Of a stretch of 64,000 nucleotides of DNA, positions 1 to 9,168 are shown piece after piece (within the stretch, counting starts at the first letter, position 1; every line of letters starts with the position of its first letter). The position numbers and the translations under genes were made by a program. Under the pieces are notes generated by a model, which was given only the letters and a program-made list of their open reading frames with translations, had not been told where the DNA came from and searched no databases. The stretch is from Thiohalocapsa halophila (GTDB lineage Bacteria > Pseudomonadota > Gammaproteobacteria > Chromatiales > Chromatiaceae): positions 1 through 64,000 of the forward strand of contig NZ_NRRV01000025.1 of NCBI RefSeq assembly GCF_016583825.1. The letters are read 5' to 3'.

Positions 1-9
1 GGGGGGCAC

Positions 10-215
10 TGTGGGAGCGGCCTCTGGCCGCGACGGGGTTGGCGCTGCCGATGGCGCCTCGTCGCGGCAAGGATGCCGCTGCCACGGGAGTCGCGGCAAG
101 GATGCCGCTGCCACGGGAGTCGCGGCAAGGATGCCGCTCCCACAACAGTCGCGGCAGGAATGGCGCTCGCACAAGAGTCGCGGCAGGGATGCCGCTCCCA
201 CGGGGCCGGCTCGGC
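10..215. repeat. REP element plus five 29-bp tandem repeats
   Basis: A REP-like unit reading GTGGGAGCGGCC...GGCCGCGAC opens the window, followed by five head-to-tail copies of a 29-bp unit starting GTCGCGGCAAGGATGCC at positions 61, 90, 119, 148 and 177. Each unit carries a short GCGGCA...TGCCGC inverted repeat. It is the same sequence family as the large array at 17-18.1 kb. There are no unique spacers, so it is not CRISPR. Short reading frames across it are repeat translations. Nothing else is seen before the gene ending at 307. Confidence 0.85.
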
Positions 216-306
216 ACTTGGTGCTCGCGCCATCCCGGTTGCGAAGTGCCGGCTTCGGGACGCGGGCACAACGGCCTAAGGCTCGGCCCTGCGAGCAGGA
301 CGGACG

Positions 307-1014
307 CTAGTCCTCGGCGAGGCGGCGCAGGTTCGGGATATCCAGGATGAAGTTGTTGGGGCGGGATTCCACCAAGAGGCTCTCGCGCTTGAAGCCGGCG
401 ATGGTGCGGCTGGCGGTCTCGGTGGTGATGCCGAGCATGGCGCCCATGTCTTCGCGGCTGAAGAGCTCGCATTCGCTGGACTCGCGGTCGCGCACCAGGC
501 GCAGCAACAGGCGCGCGACGCGCTGCCGGGCGGAGCCGGTGGAGAGCTCGGTGAGCCAGGCGTCGGCCTCGTTGAGTGCCCGCTGCCAGCGCGCCATGAG
601 CTCACGGTGCAGCTGCGGGTTGTCTTGGCTGAGGCTACGCACCACCCGGGTGGGGAAGCGGCAGACCTCGGAGCGCTGCAGGGCGATGGCGTCGTGGTGG
701 TAGCCGTCGTCGAGCAGCGCCTCAAGCCCGAGCACATCCGTGCCCCGGACGATGCGCACGATGCGCTGGCTGCCGTCCGGCAGATACTGCACCAGCTTGA
801 TGGCACCGGCGCGTACGGTATACATGTAGTCGCCGACGTCGCCCGTCTTGTACAAGGCGGTGCCGGGCTTGAGATTGAACTGATCGATGGGGTCGTGGAT
901 GAGGTCGAAATCCTTCTCGGTCAGCCCGGCGAACAGCGCCGAGGTGCGCAACGCACAGTTGCGGCAGTCGGCCTCGCCGGACCAGGCCTCGCGCAGTGTC
1001 ACGGACTTCACCAT
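307..1014 (-). CDS. Crp/Fnr family transcriptional regulator
   Basis: A 235-residue regulator with an N-terminal cyclic-nucleotide-binding-type beta-roll (about residues 25-145) and a C-terminal winged helix. The recognition helix contains ETASRT, the E-x-x-S-R pattern typical of FNR-class proteins that read TTGAT half-sites. Near the N-terminus is a CRNC pair (Cys17, Cys20); a further Cys lies in SEVCRFP at the place where FNR has its central cluster ligand, but the third N-terminal FNR cysteine is replaced by Ala. It is therefore FNR-like in DNA recognition while iron-sulfur binding is doubtful. The start MVKSVTLRE is preferred over an upstream in-frame start 23 codons earlier because it gives the usual family length. 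It diverges from uup with a 118-bp intergenic region. Confidence 0.88.
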   Translation of the reverse strand: MVKSVTLREAWSGEADCRNCALRTSALFAGLTEKDFDLIHDPIDQFNLKPGTALYKTGDVGDYMYTVRAGAIKLVQYLPDGSQRIVRIVRGTDVLGLEALLDDGYHHDAIALQRSEVCRFPTRVVRSLSQDNPQLHRELMARWQRALNEADAWLTELSTGSARQRVARLLLRLVRDRESSECELFSREDMGAMLGITTETASRTIAGFKRESLLVESRPNNFILDIPNLRRLAED

Positions 1015-1132
1015 AGGGGTTAGCAAACCTCGCGCTGTACAATGCCGGATCGGTGAGAATTTCTGAAGTGTAAACGATTTCACCCAGCCGTTGGCGCGCC
1101 CGCCGGGGTGCCGTCAGCGGCCGCAAAACGCC

Positions 1133-3084
<1,952 letters not shown>

Positions 3085-3088
<4 letters not shown>

Positions 3089-3705
3089 AAATCTTCTGCA
3101 TCGGCCTCTCCAAGACCGGCACCACCAGCCTCACCGAGGCCCTGCGCATCCTCGGCTTCGATGCCGTGCACTGGTACGCCACCAAGCACGCCTTTCGCTA
3201 CACCGCGGACGGCGGCATCGACATCGACTGGGACTTCTTCGAGCGCCACGACGCCTTCGCCGACACCCCCATCGCGCGCATCTACCCGCAGCTGGACGAG
3301 CGCTATCCGGATGCCAAGTTCATCCTTACCGTCCGCGATATCGACGCCTGGCTGGAGTCCTTTGCGGATCAGTTTGCCGCCGGCGGGCTGGACCCGTTCT
3401 CGGCGCAGCTGCATCGCGACTTGTACGGCACGCCGGCCTTCGACACCGCCGGCTGCCGGCGCGCCTTTCGCACGCACCGCGATGGTGCCCAACGCCACTT
3501 CGCCGGGCGCTCCGGCAAGCTGTTGCAGTTGGACGTGAGTCGGCCGGATGCTTGGCTGCGCTTGTGCGGCTTCCTCGGGCTGGCGGTCCCAGAGCAGCCG
3601 TTTCCGCATCGATTCAAGCGCTCGGAGCGCTGTGCCGAAGAGCAAGCCCCGCGCCACGCGGGTTTCCTGCGGCGCTTTCTCGGCCCGTTCCGTCAGACCA
3701 CCTAG
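3085..3705 (+). CDS. Sulfotransferase family protein (Sulfotransfer_4 type)
   Basis: A 206-residue protein opening with MKIFCIGLSKTGTTSLTEAL, a 5'-phosphosulfate-binding loop typical of PAPS-dependent sulfotransferases, and carrying TVRDIDAWLES, which fits the 3'-phosphate-binding R...S segment. These enzymes move a sulfuryl group from PAPS to a hydroxyl or amine; the acceptor cannot be told from sequence. It has no signal peptide, so it should be cytoplasmic. The ATGA overlap with uup means it is probably co-translated with uup rather than with the lasso cyclase, which begins 124 bp downstream behind its own ribosome-binding site. A tailoring role in the lasso pathway is possible but unsupported. 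Confidence 0.8.
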
Positions 3706-3828
3706 CAAGGCGCCTCTGATCCGAATGTCTGCAACCCGGGCGCATGCAGAGGCCCTTCGCCGCCGCCAGTCACCGCGCTTATCCTCGGGGCGTCGCCTGT
3801 CCCGCCTCGAACAGAAGGGTCCGAGTCC

Positions 3829-5628
3829 ATGGGGAGTGTCCTAATCGTCATCAGCGCCGAGCCCGCGCCGCAGCGCGAGGAGCGCCTGGAGCGCATGGCG
3901 GCAAGGTCGCCCTACCGCGGCCGCCTGCAGCTCCTGCATCTGCCGGGTGCATCCGTCGGCATTCAGGCGCGCCAGGATGAGAGCACCTTGTATGCCGATG
4001 ACGCCCTGGTGGTGGCCTGCCAGGGGCGGGTCTACGATCCAGCGGCCAAGGATGCCGATCCGTACCGCATGCCGTCCGCCGAGCGGGTGGCCCAGCGCTG
4101 GCGGGCCGTAGGCAGCCGCTGCCTCAGCGAGCTGGACGGAGATTTTGGCGTCTGGGTGTACGACCGGCGGCGTGATCTGGCCTACGCCGCACTCAGCCTG
4201 TCTATGACGCGCCCGTTGTACATGGCTCAGCAGCGGGAGCTGATCGTACTCGCCAGCGAAATGCGACAGGTTGCTGCCGGTGCCGGTATCGCCCAGCGCC
4301 TGGATTTGGAACGGGTCGTCGAGGGGCTTCTCGCCGGCGGACCTGTTCTGGCCTTAGACCGCACGGAATACGTGGGTATCGATCGGCTTCTTGCGCCGGA
4401 TCTTTATCGCTTCGCGTTGCAGGGCCCGTCGGTCGCCGTGGAGGGAGCATACTGGTCGCCCCCGGCGGAGCAGCGCTTTTCCGCTGACCAAGCTGCTGAG
4501 CTACCCGCGGCACTCCTAGATGTGCTGTCCGTTTGCGTCGATACGCTGCCGCGGAGCACGGCCTTCTCGCTCAGCAGCGGCTATGACTCTGGTGCGTTGT
4601 GGGCGGTGGCGCATCGGGCCGGCAGCACTCGGGCCGATTTCCGCGCATACACCCTCTTCCATGGTGGGTCGGCGAGTGACGAGCGAGAAGTCGTACGGCG
4701 ACTGATGAGCCAAACAGGGACGTCCGCCAAGTTCATCGACGCCGCACGCGTCAAGGCCTCGGCCTACGCAGAGGCCCATAGCAGACAGGTGGATCGGTTG
4801 CCGCAGGTCGCTACACTGCACACCATGGACCTGATCGGCGAGGCGGCACGGGCCGACGGGATGTCCTGCCATGCGACAGGCTTTGGTGTCGAGGCATGGC
4901 TGCATGCCTCGGCCACGTATGCGGCGGATCTGCTGCGCCGAGGTAACCTGGCCGCGCTGCTCGTCGACGCCCTGCGTTATCGGGCGTACGGGGCAAGGCC
5001 TGCCGGCAGGCTGAGCAGTGCGCTGCGCTTCCTGCGTACTGCCGCTGCACCGCCTGGCTCCCTGCTGCACAGACTGCGGCACCGGGGCCGGGGCGCACCC
5101 TATTGGCTGGAGCCACGATGGCACGACCTCTCCGCCGCCATCGACGCCAGGCTCGACCGGCTGTACAGCTACGAGGGGTTTGGGCGCGGGCAAAAATGGC
5201 TCAACCTTCGCCTGTATGCCATCGGCGTGGGCGTCGAGCGCGTCGAGCAGTTGGGGGAGCGCTACGGCTTGGAGCTGAGCACCCCGTTTATGCATCGGCG
5301 CGTGACAGAATTCGGCTTCCGCGTGCCGGCGCGGCTGCTGACCGGCGGGCGCCACCCCAAGGACCTGCTGCGTCGCTGTGCCGCGTTGGCGCTCGGGGCG
5401 CCGCCGCCATGGTCCCTCTACAAACTGGTGGACCAAGCCTATGCGGCGGACCCTGACCTGCCGCGCGGACTGGGCGACGCGAGCTCTTGGCACTTGCTCC
5501 AACAGGAAGTCGTCCGCCCGGAAGTGCTCCGACAGCTGCTCGATGCAGCCGGCGCCGACTCAAAAACTGAGAGACTCAGAAAAAGCTTGGCCTTCAGCGA
5601 GCGGTCTTTACGCCTGTATGGCTTGTAA
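3829..5628 (+). CDS. Asparagine-synthetase-like lasso peptide cyclase (C protein)
   Basis: A 599-residue asparagine synthetase B homologue. The N-terminal half resembles the Ntn glutaminase domain (SELDGDFGVWVYD) but the residue after the initiator Met is Gly, not the catalytic Cys, so it cannot use glutamine as ammonia donor. The C-terminal half carries the PP-loop SLSSGYDSGAL (about residue 250), the ATP-pyrophosphatase motif that adenylates a side-chain carboxylate. In lasso clusters this protein joins the N-terminal amine of the core to an Asp or Glu side chain. The adjacent 60-aa precursor, HPr-kinase-like gene and B2/B1 genes make lasso cyclase the best reading rather than true AsnB. 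The ATG is preceded by AGAAGGG at good spacing. Confidence 0.88.
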   Translation: MGSVLIVISAEPAPQREERLERMAARSPYRGRLQLLHLPGASVGIQARQDESTLYADDALVVACQGRVYDPAAKDADPYRMPSAERVAQRWRAVGSRCLSELDGDFGVWVYDRRRDLAYAALSLSMTRPLYMAQQRELIVLASEMRQVAAGAGIAQRLDLERVVEGLLAGGPVLALDRTEYVGIDRLLAPDLYRFALQGPSVAVEGAYWSPPAEQRFSADQAAELPAALLDVLSVCVDTLPRSTAFSLSSGYDSGALWAVAHRAGSTRADFRAYTLFHGGSASDEREVVRRLMSQTGTSAKFIDAARVKASAYAEAHSRQVDRLPQVATLHTMDLIGEAARADGMSCHATGFGVEAWLHASATYAADLLRRGNLAALLVDALRYRAYGARPAGRLSSALRFLRTAAAPPGSLLHRLRHRGRGAPYWLEPRWHDLSAAIDARLDRLYSYEGFGRGQKWLNLRLYAIGVGVERVEQLGERYGLELSTPFMHRRVTEFGFRVPARLLTGGRHPKDLLRRCAALALGAPPPWSLYKLVDQAYAADPDLPRGLGDASSWHLLQQEVVRPEVLRQLLDAAGADSKTERLRKSLAFSERSLRLYGL

Positions 5629-5695
5629 CCGGGTCGCACCCAAGCGCCGGCCAGGCGCAGACGCGCTAAGCCGTGGGATGGTTGGCGCCTGAAGC

Positions 5696-5724
5696 TTGAC
5701 AGGGAAATGCCTTAGAGGTAAAAA
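5696..5724 (+). promoter_or_regulatory. Strong sigma70-type promoter of the lasso precursor gene
   Basis: A consensus -35 TTGACA (5696-5701) is separated by exactly 17 bp from TAAAAA (5719-5724), predicting a transcript start near 5731 and a leader of about 30 nt. AGAGAGG lies five bases before the ATG at 5761. The precursor thus seems to have its own promoter, consistent with the need for excess substrate peptide over enzymes. Seen in sequence; not tested. Confidence 0.7.
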
Positions 5725-5760
5725 CCACCGCAACAAAGCCGAGCCCTTAGAGAGGTTGTT

Positions 5761-5943
5761 ATGAAGTCCAATGCTGAGAGTAATGTGACCGGTGTCCCGG
5801 CAGCTGATCCGAAGGACAGCTTGCAGCGTCGAGTCTACGAAGAACCTACGCTGACCGTCGAGCCCCTTCATAAAGCCATCCTAGCGTCCTTTCCCCCGGC
5901 GGGTGACGATGGTCTTGGCGGCTCGAGTACTGTCATCACCTAG
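5761..5943 (+). CDS. Lasso peptide precursor (A), predicted core from Ala42 or Ser43
   Basis: A 60-residue peptide placed between cyclase and kinase. It contains YEEPTLTVEPL, which fits the Y-x-x-P-x-L leader motif recognised by PqqD-like B1 proteins. The C-terminal part reads ASFPPAGDDGLGGSSTVIT. If cleavage is before Ala, Asp8 or Asp9 can close an 8- or 9-residue macrolactam; if before Ser, Asp7 or Asp8. The tail would be about ten residues and ends in Thr. Odd points: the usual Thr two residues before the cleavage site is replaced by Ile or Leu, the core would start with Ala or Ser rather than Gly, and the last residue is Thr although lasso kinases are known for a terminal Ser. Context makes the assignment strong; exact core is inference. 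Confidence 0.82.
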   Translation: MKSNAESNVTGVPAADPKDSLQRRVYEEPTLTVEPLHKAILASFPPAGDDGLGGSSTVIT

Positions 5944-5965
5944 TTCCGGGGGGGGCCACTGATGA

Positions 5966-5993
5966 GACTGCCCGGGCCTGCTCTCCGGCAGTC
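5966..5993 (+). other. Stem-loop between precursor and kinase genes
   Basis: A 7-bp perfect stem, GACTGCC (5966-5972) with GGCAGTC (5987-5993), encloses a 14-nt loop between the precursor stop codon and the kinase start. There is no U tract, so it is not a canonical terminator; it could stabilise the precursor message or lower read-through into the enzymes. Low-confidence reading from sequence alone. Confidence 0.35.
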
Positions 5994-5998
5994 CCGTT

Positions 5999-6964
5999 AT
6001 GTTGACGTGTACAATCGCAGACCGTCTGCGGGTTGATTTTGGTGGCTTGCAGGCAAGCCAAGTCACCGGCGTGCTCCGCCGGTTCGCGCCTACTGTCGCC
6101 ATGTCCAAATCCCCCGGCAGGGGCACCGTGGACGTGTCCCGCGTCTCTTCGCGATCCGACCTGTGTGAAAGCCTGGCGTCGTCGCTAACCGCCCAGGAGA
6201 GCGTTTATTGCTCAAGCTCAGGCACGAGCGGGGTTACCTACTACCTTGACGGCTGGGGCAGGGTACTGCGCGGGCAGGCCCGGGTCGAGGTGAGCCTCTG
6301 CAGTGCGCCTGCTGTCGGCGGGGTCATAGACGCAGCCGCTTGCTACCTGTTGGAGCAGCAGGGCGGCTTCTTCCTTCACGGCGCCTGCTTCGCGCTCGGC
6401 TCGGCGTCAGTCATCGCCGTGGCAGACTCAGGAGCGGGCAAATCGTCTTTATCAGCCGCAGCGGTCGCGTCGGGAGGTCGGCTGATCTCGGATGATTCGC
6501 TGCTCGTTGCACCGGGCGTCGCAGACGAGCGGGTGCTGGTCTATCCGAATCGTGCCGATGCGTCTTTTTTGCCTGATACAGCTAGCCTGCTGCCACACTC
6601 GCTGCAGCGGCTGCTGCAAGACGGGGCCACAACCCCGACCGGCAAGCTAGTGTTGTCGCGACTCGCGGCGCCGGGGCACTTTCAGGCATGTTCTGCCCCG
6701 ACCCACCTGCTTTTGCTCGATGCCCAGGACCGCAATGAGCAGACTCGCGTGACACCGGCCTCCCAGGCACAAGCGCTGTCCGCCCTGATCGGCGCGAGCT
6801 CCCGCCTTGCATTTAGCCGGCTGGCTCCTGACTCTGCTGCGCTGCGCACGGCCAAGATGCTCGCGACGGCTCTCCCAGCATTTCGGGTAAGGGTCTCTAA
6901 CGGGCTTATCGAGAGTCCCGTGCGTACGCTCCAAACACTGCTGACGGATATCCGAGCCGGCTAG
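5999..6964 (+). CDS. HPr-kinase-like lasso peptide kinase
   Basis: A 321-residue homologue of the HPr kinase C-terminal domain. It has the P-loop ADSGAGKSSLS (about residues 141-151) and, about twenty residues on, LISDDSLLV, matching the acidic catalytic segment after the P-loop in HPrK. The HPr substrate and other PTS genes are absent from the window. Homologues in lasso clusters (ThcoK, PadeK, SyanK) phosphorylate the C-terminal residue of the precursor before maturation, and this gene directly follows the precursor. Here the terminal residue is Thr, not Ser, so either the kinase accepts Thr or the reaction differs. No strong ribosome-binding site precedes the ATG at 5999, so translation may depend on the stem-loop region or be weak. 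Confidence 0.83.
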   Translation: MLTCTIADRLRVDFGGLQASQVTGVLRRFAPTVAMSKSPGRGTVDVSRVSSRSDLCESLASSLTAQESVYCSSSGTSGVTYYLDGWGRVLRGQARVEVSLCSAPAVGGVIDAAACYLLEQQGGFFLHGACFALGSASVIAVADSGAGKSSLSAAAVASGGRLISDDSLLVAPGVADERVLVYPNRADASFLPDTASLLPHSLQRLLQDGATTPTGKLVLSRLAAPGHFQACSAPTHLLLLDAQDRNEQTRVTPASQAQALSALIGASSRLAFSRLAPDSAALRTAKMLATALPAFRVRVSNGLIESPVRTLQTLLTDIRAG

Positions 6965-7264
6965 GCCGCGCAGGGTCGTCAACCGCACAATCGCCGCGAT
7001 CCGCGCGCCTTGGGCTTTGTTGAAACGTCTCCGTTGGCTGCGCCCGCTTGTGCAGACCACGGTGTGTGCTGATCAAGCCTTCCGGTGTCCGTATTATTCC
7101 CTTAGTCGGCCGATCGCGACGGTAAGCGGAACGTGCTACTGTGTAACTGACTAGCGCACCTGCGGCTGAGGTGTTTTCCAAACTTTACACTCGGCGCAAC
7201 CAAGCAGATCTGCGCAGGAGAGGTCGCAGCAGCTTGAGCTTGCCAGTCAGGCACTTGCTAAGAT

Positions 7265-7280
7265 TGGCCCGTATGTTGCT
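7265..7280 (+). promoter_or_regulatory. Sigma54 (RpoN) -24/-12 promoter before the PEP-CTERM-like gene
   Basis: TGGCCCG-N4-TTGCT matches the sigma54 consensus TGGCACG-N4-TTGCW with one mismatch, and the invariant GG and GC are separated by the required 10 bp (7266-7267 and 7278-7279). The start would be near 7291, about 54 nt before the ATG at 7345. PEP-CTERM genes in exosortase-bearing proteobacteria are often sigma54-controlled through PrsK/PrsR, so the element supports the assignment of the downstream gene. The rest of the 380-bp gap 6965-7344 shows no gene. Confidence 0.68.
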
Positions 7281-7344
7281 AGAAGAACTAAAACCCCTTC
7301 CTGTGCGGCAGCACCTGTAAAACCCCTCAGGCGAAACTTGAACC

Positions 7345-8040
7345 ATGCTACAGATCTCCAGAATTCTCCTGATCGCAATCGCCGGGCTTGTACCGTCGTT
7401 TGCCGCCTCCGGCTCCCCCGTCACCATCTTCAACAATGGTCCTGCCAACCAGAGGCAGGGTGCCCTACTGGTGACGCCTGCCGGCGATCAGGTCACCGTT
7501 GCTGACGACTTCAGCGTCTCGGAGTTGTATGTATTGACCGGGCTAACTTTTTGGACGGTCGCAGGGGGCAACCCAACTGAGCTCGACGTGAGCTACGCGC
7601 TCTACAGTGACGGCGCCGGCGAGCCCGGAGCAGTGCTCACCTCGGGCAACGTCTCCGGTCTGACCGGCGTGCCGTCTGCTCCGCCCTCGGGCATGCAATG
7701 GATTCTGGGCCTCACCAGCCCTTATTATTCCCTCCTGCCAGGTGTCGATTATTGGATCAGCGTGTCTGTTAATTCCTCTGACGTCGATGGGCTATCATGG
7801 CAGTATACGAATTCCCGCTCCGGCAGCCCAGCGTTGGGCAGACTCGGATCTGGTGCGAGCGCAACGAATCCTCCGATTAGTTTTCCCGCCAATACCTGGC
7901 TCGATATCTTTGGCGCTGACACGGCTTTCCAGCTCACAGGGGAAGTCCCGGTCGCCTCTCCGTTGATGCTTCTCCTGTTTGCCATTCCCGGTGTATTGGT
8001 GGTGAAGTGGCGACGGAGTAGTGATTCTCAGTCTACGTGA
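7345..8040 (+). CDS. Secreted protein with PEP-CTERM-like sorting tail
   Basis: A 231-residue protein with an N-terminal signal peptide (ILLIAIAGLVPSFAASG) and a beta-rich, Gly/Ser/Thr/Asn-rich body without cysteines in the mature part. The C-terminus is a tripartite tail: VPVASP, a hydrophobic helix (LMLLLFAIPGVLVV) and KWRR. This is the layout of exosortase substrates, although the classic VPEP is changed to VPVA. Such proteins are cut and anchored or released at the outer surface during exopolysaccharide formation. It sits between the lasso kinase and the B2 gene, same strand, with its own sigma54-type promoter; whether it belongs to the lasso pathway or was inserted is unknown. No exosortase is encoded in this window. 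Confidence 0.78.
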   Translation: MLQISRILLIAIAGLVPSFAASGSPVTIFNNGPANQRQGALLVTPAGDQVTVADDFSVSELYVLTGLTFWTVAGGNPTELDVSYALYSDGAGEPGAVLTSGNVSGLTGVPSAPPSGMQWILGLTSPYYSLLPGVDYWISVSVNSSDVDGLSWQYTNSRSGSPALGRLGSGASATNPPISFPANTWLDIFGADTAFQLTGEVPVASPLMLLLFAIPGVLVVKWRRSSDSQST

Positions 8041-8139
8041 GGGTCACCGGGCTAGGCGTCGCCGTGGCGACACCTGAGATGCCTACTTCGCCCGCGAGTG
8101 TGGCCACAACAACACCGAAGGCTGATGACCTGAGCATGA

Positions 8140-8637
8140 ATGGGAAGGGAGAGTGTCGCGCTAAGCCACTCTGTGCCTGATCCGGCACCGCAGACGCCTA
8201 AGTGTGGCAAGTCGGTTGGGGATGTTGTGGTTTTTGTAGCGGCTCTGCGGCTGGCAAGGTATGCCCAACGCGTGCTCAACGGACACAAGCTCACTGCTGT
8301 CGTGGAGACAATGTCACGGCTTCCGTGGCTGCCCTGCCGATTGGAGCCTGGGGTGGCCCGTTGTGCGTCGCTTAGGGCGAGTCGACACCTGGCCCGGCTC
8401 CGGCGAAAAGACGATACTTGCCTGGTACGGGCTTTGGTGTTGAGCGCTCTAGTGTCAGATCGACCGGACGTGCTGTTGCATATTGGATTTAGGTCAGGTC
8501 ACGACGCCGGATCCTTGGCCGTGGGGCATGCCTGGGTAACGGTCGGTGGCGTCAATGTGTCGGGCGAACGTTCGGCGGGACAAGATCGACACCACTATAC
8601 CTCCGCGCAACATATCCGCATTGAACGCCAGAGATGA
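8140..8637 (+). CDS. Lasso leader peptidase, transglutaminase-like (B2)
   Basis: A protein of up to 165 residues matching the McjB C-terminal, transglutaminase-like cysteine protease family. The catalytic Cys lies in DDTCLVRALVLSAL (about residue 95) and the catalytic His in GHAWVTVGG (about residue 131). It removes the leader from the precursor, giving the free amine used by the cyclase. The true start is unsure: ATG 8140 lies upstream of a purine-rich AAGGGAGAG, and the family-like helical start (VVVFVAALRLARY) begins some 28 residues later, where a GTG could serve. Its stop overlaps the B1 start (ATGA), so B2 and B1 are translationally coupled, in the order B2-B1. Confidence 0.82.
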   Translation: MGRESVALSHSVPDPAPQTPKCGKSVGDVVVFVAALRLARYAQRVLNGHKLTAVVETMSRLPWLPCRLEPGVARCASLRASRHLARLRRKDDTCLVRALVLSALVSDRPDVLLHIGFRSGHDAGSLAVGHAWVTVGGVNVSGERSAGQDRHHYTSAQHIRIERQR

Positions 8638-8927
8638 GCTCAGACGCAATTTCCAGAGCGCGTTCGCTGTTAGAGAATCCAACCCTTAGTGAGACGGCGT
8701 TGCCGGACGGCACCGCCGTGATTCTGGATATTGATCAGCACCAAGTGCTGTCAGTCTCGCCAGTCGGCGCATTCGTCATCGATGAAATCCGCAACGGCGT
8801 TGAGTCGATGGACGCGCTGACAACACGCATTGTTACCGAGTTTGATGTCGATGCCGATCGGGCAGCGCGCGATGCTGCCGCTTTCGTCGCTGAGGTCGTA
8901 ACGGCATTGTCCAGCTCAGAGCGTTGA
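8634..8927 (+). CDS. PqqD-like RiPP recognition protein (lasso B1)
   Basis: A 97-residue PqqD-family protein: LPDGTAVILDIDQHQVLSVS gives the beta-hairpin part, GAFVIDEIRNG the first helix, and the C-terminal helices hold the conserved acidic-hydrophobic pattern (EFDVDADRAARDAAAFV). PqqD-like proteins in lasso pathways bind the Y-x-x-P-x-L motif of the leader and present it to the B2 peptidase. Overlaps B2 by four bases. It is the last gene of the locus; a REP element follows. Confidence 0.85.
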   Translation: MSSDAISRARSLLENPTLSETALPDGTAVILDIDQHQVLSVSPVGAFVIDEIRNGVESMDALTTRIVTEFDVDADRAARDAAAFVAEVVTALSSSER

Positions 8928-8961
8928 TCATCGCTGCGCCCAAGCGGGAGGTGCGAACTGC

Positions 8962-9150
8962 CTAGGCTGGACAAGCGAAGCGTAGTCCACCAGGGGCGTA
9001 TCCGTTCGGCTGGTCTTCGGTCACTCACTTGCCGTCCGGCGTCGGCATCCATTGCCGGCGCGACTGTTCGGGTGAACAGGCGATAGCGAGATTGACCCCG
9101 GCCGGTGTGTGCGAGGCTGGGTGGACTGCGCTTCGCTTGTCCACCCTACA
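8962..9150. repeat. Pair of inverted GTGGACTGCGC-type REP elements
   Basis: Two related palindromic units occupy the gap after the lasso locus: one at 8962-8992 (CTAGGCTGGACAAGCG...GTCCACCA) and an inverted one at 9118-9150 (GGGTGGACTGCGC...CCACCCTACA). The same family recurs at about 22.36 kb and twice at 51.5-51.8 kb. They sit between convergent genes (B1 and folE2) and may stabilise 3' ends. No gene is seen in 8928-9168. Confidence 0.75.
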
Positions 9151-9168
9151 TGCTTCTGAGCTGTTCGG

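Noticed and set aside
61..205. CRISPR-like direct repeats of 29 bp
   Set aside because: Head-to-tail with no unique spacers and no cas genes; REP-related minisatellite.
5999..6964. True HPr kinase/phosphorylase of PTS
   Set aside because: No HPr or PTS genes nearby and it sits in a lasso locus.
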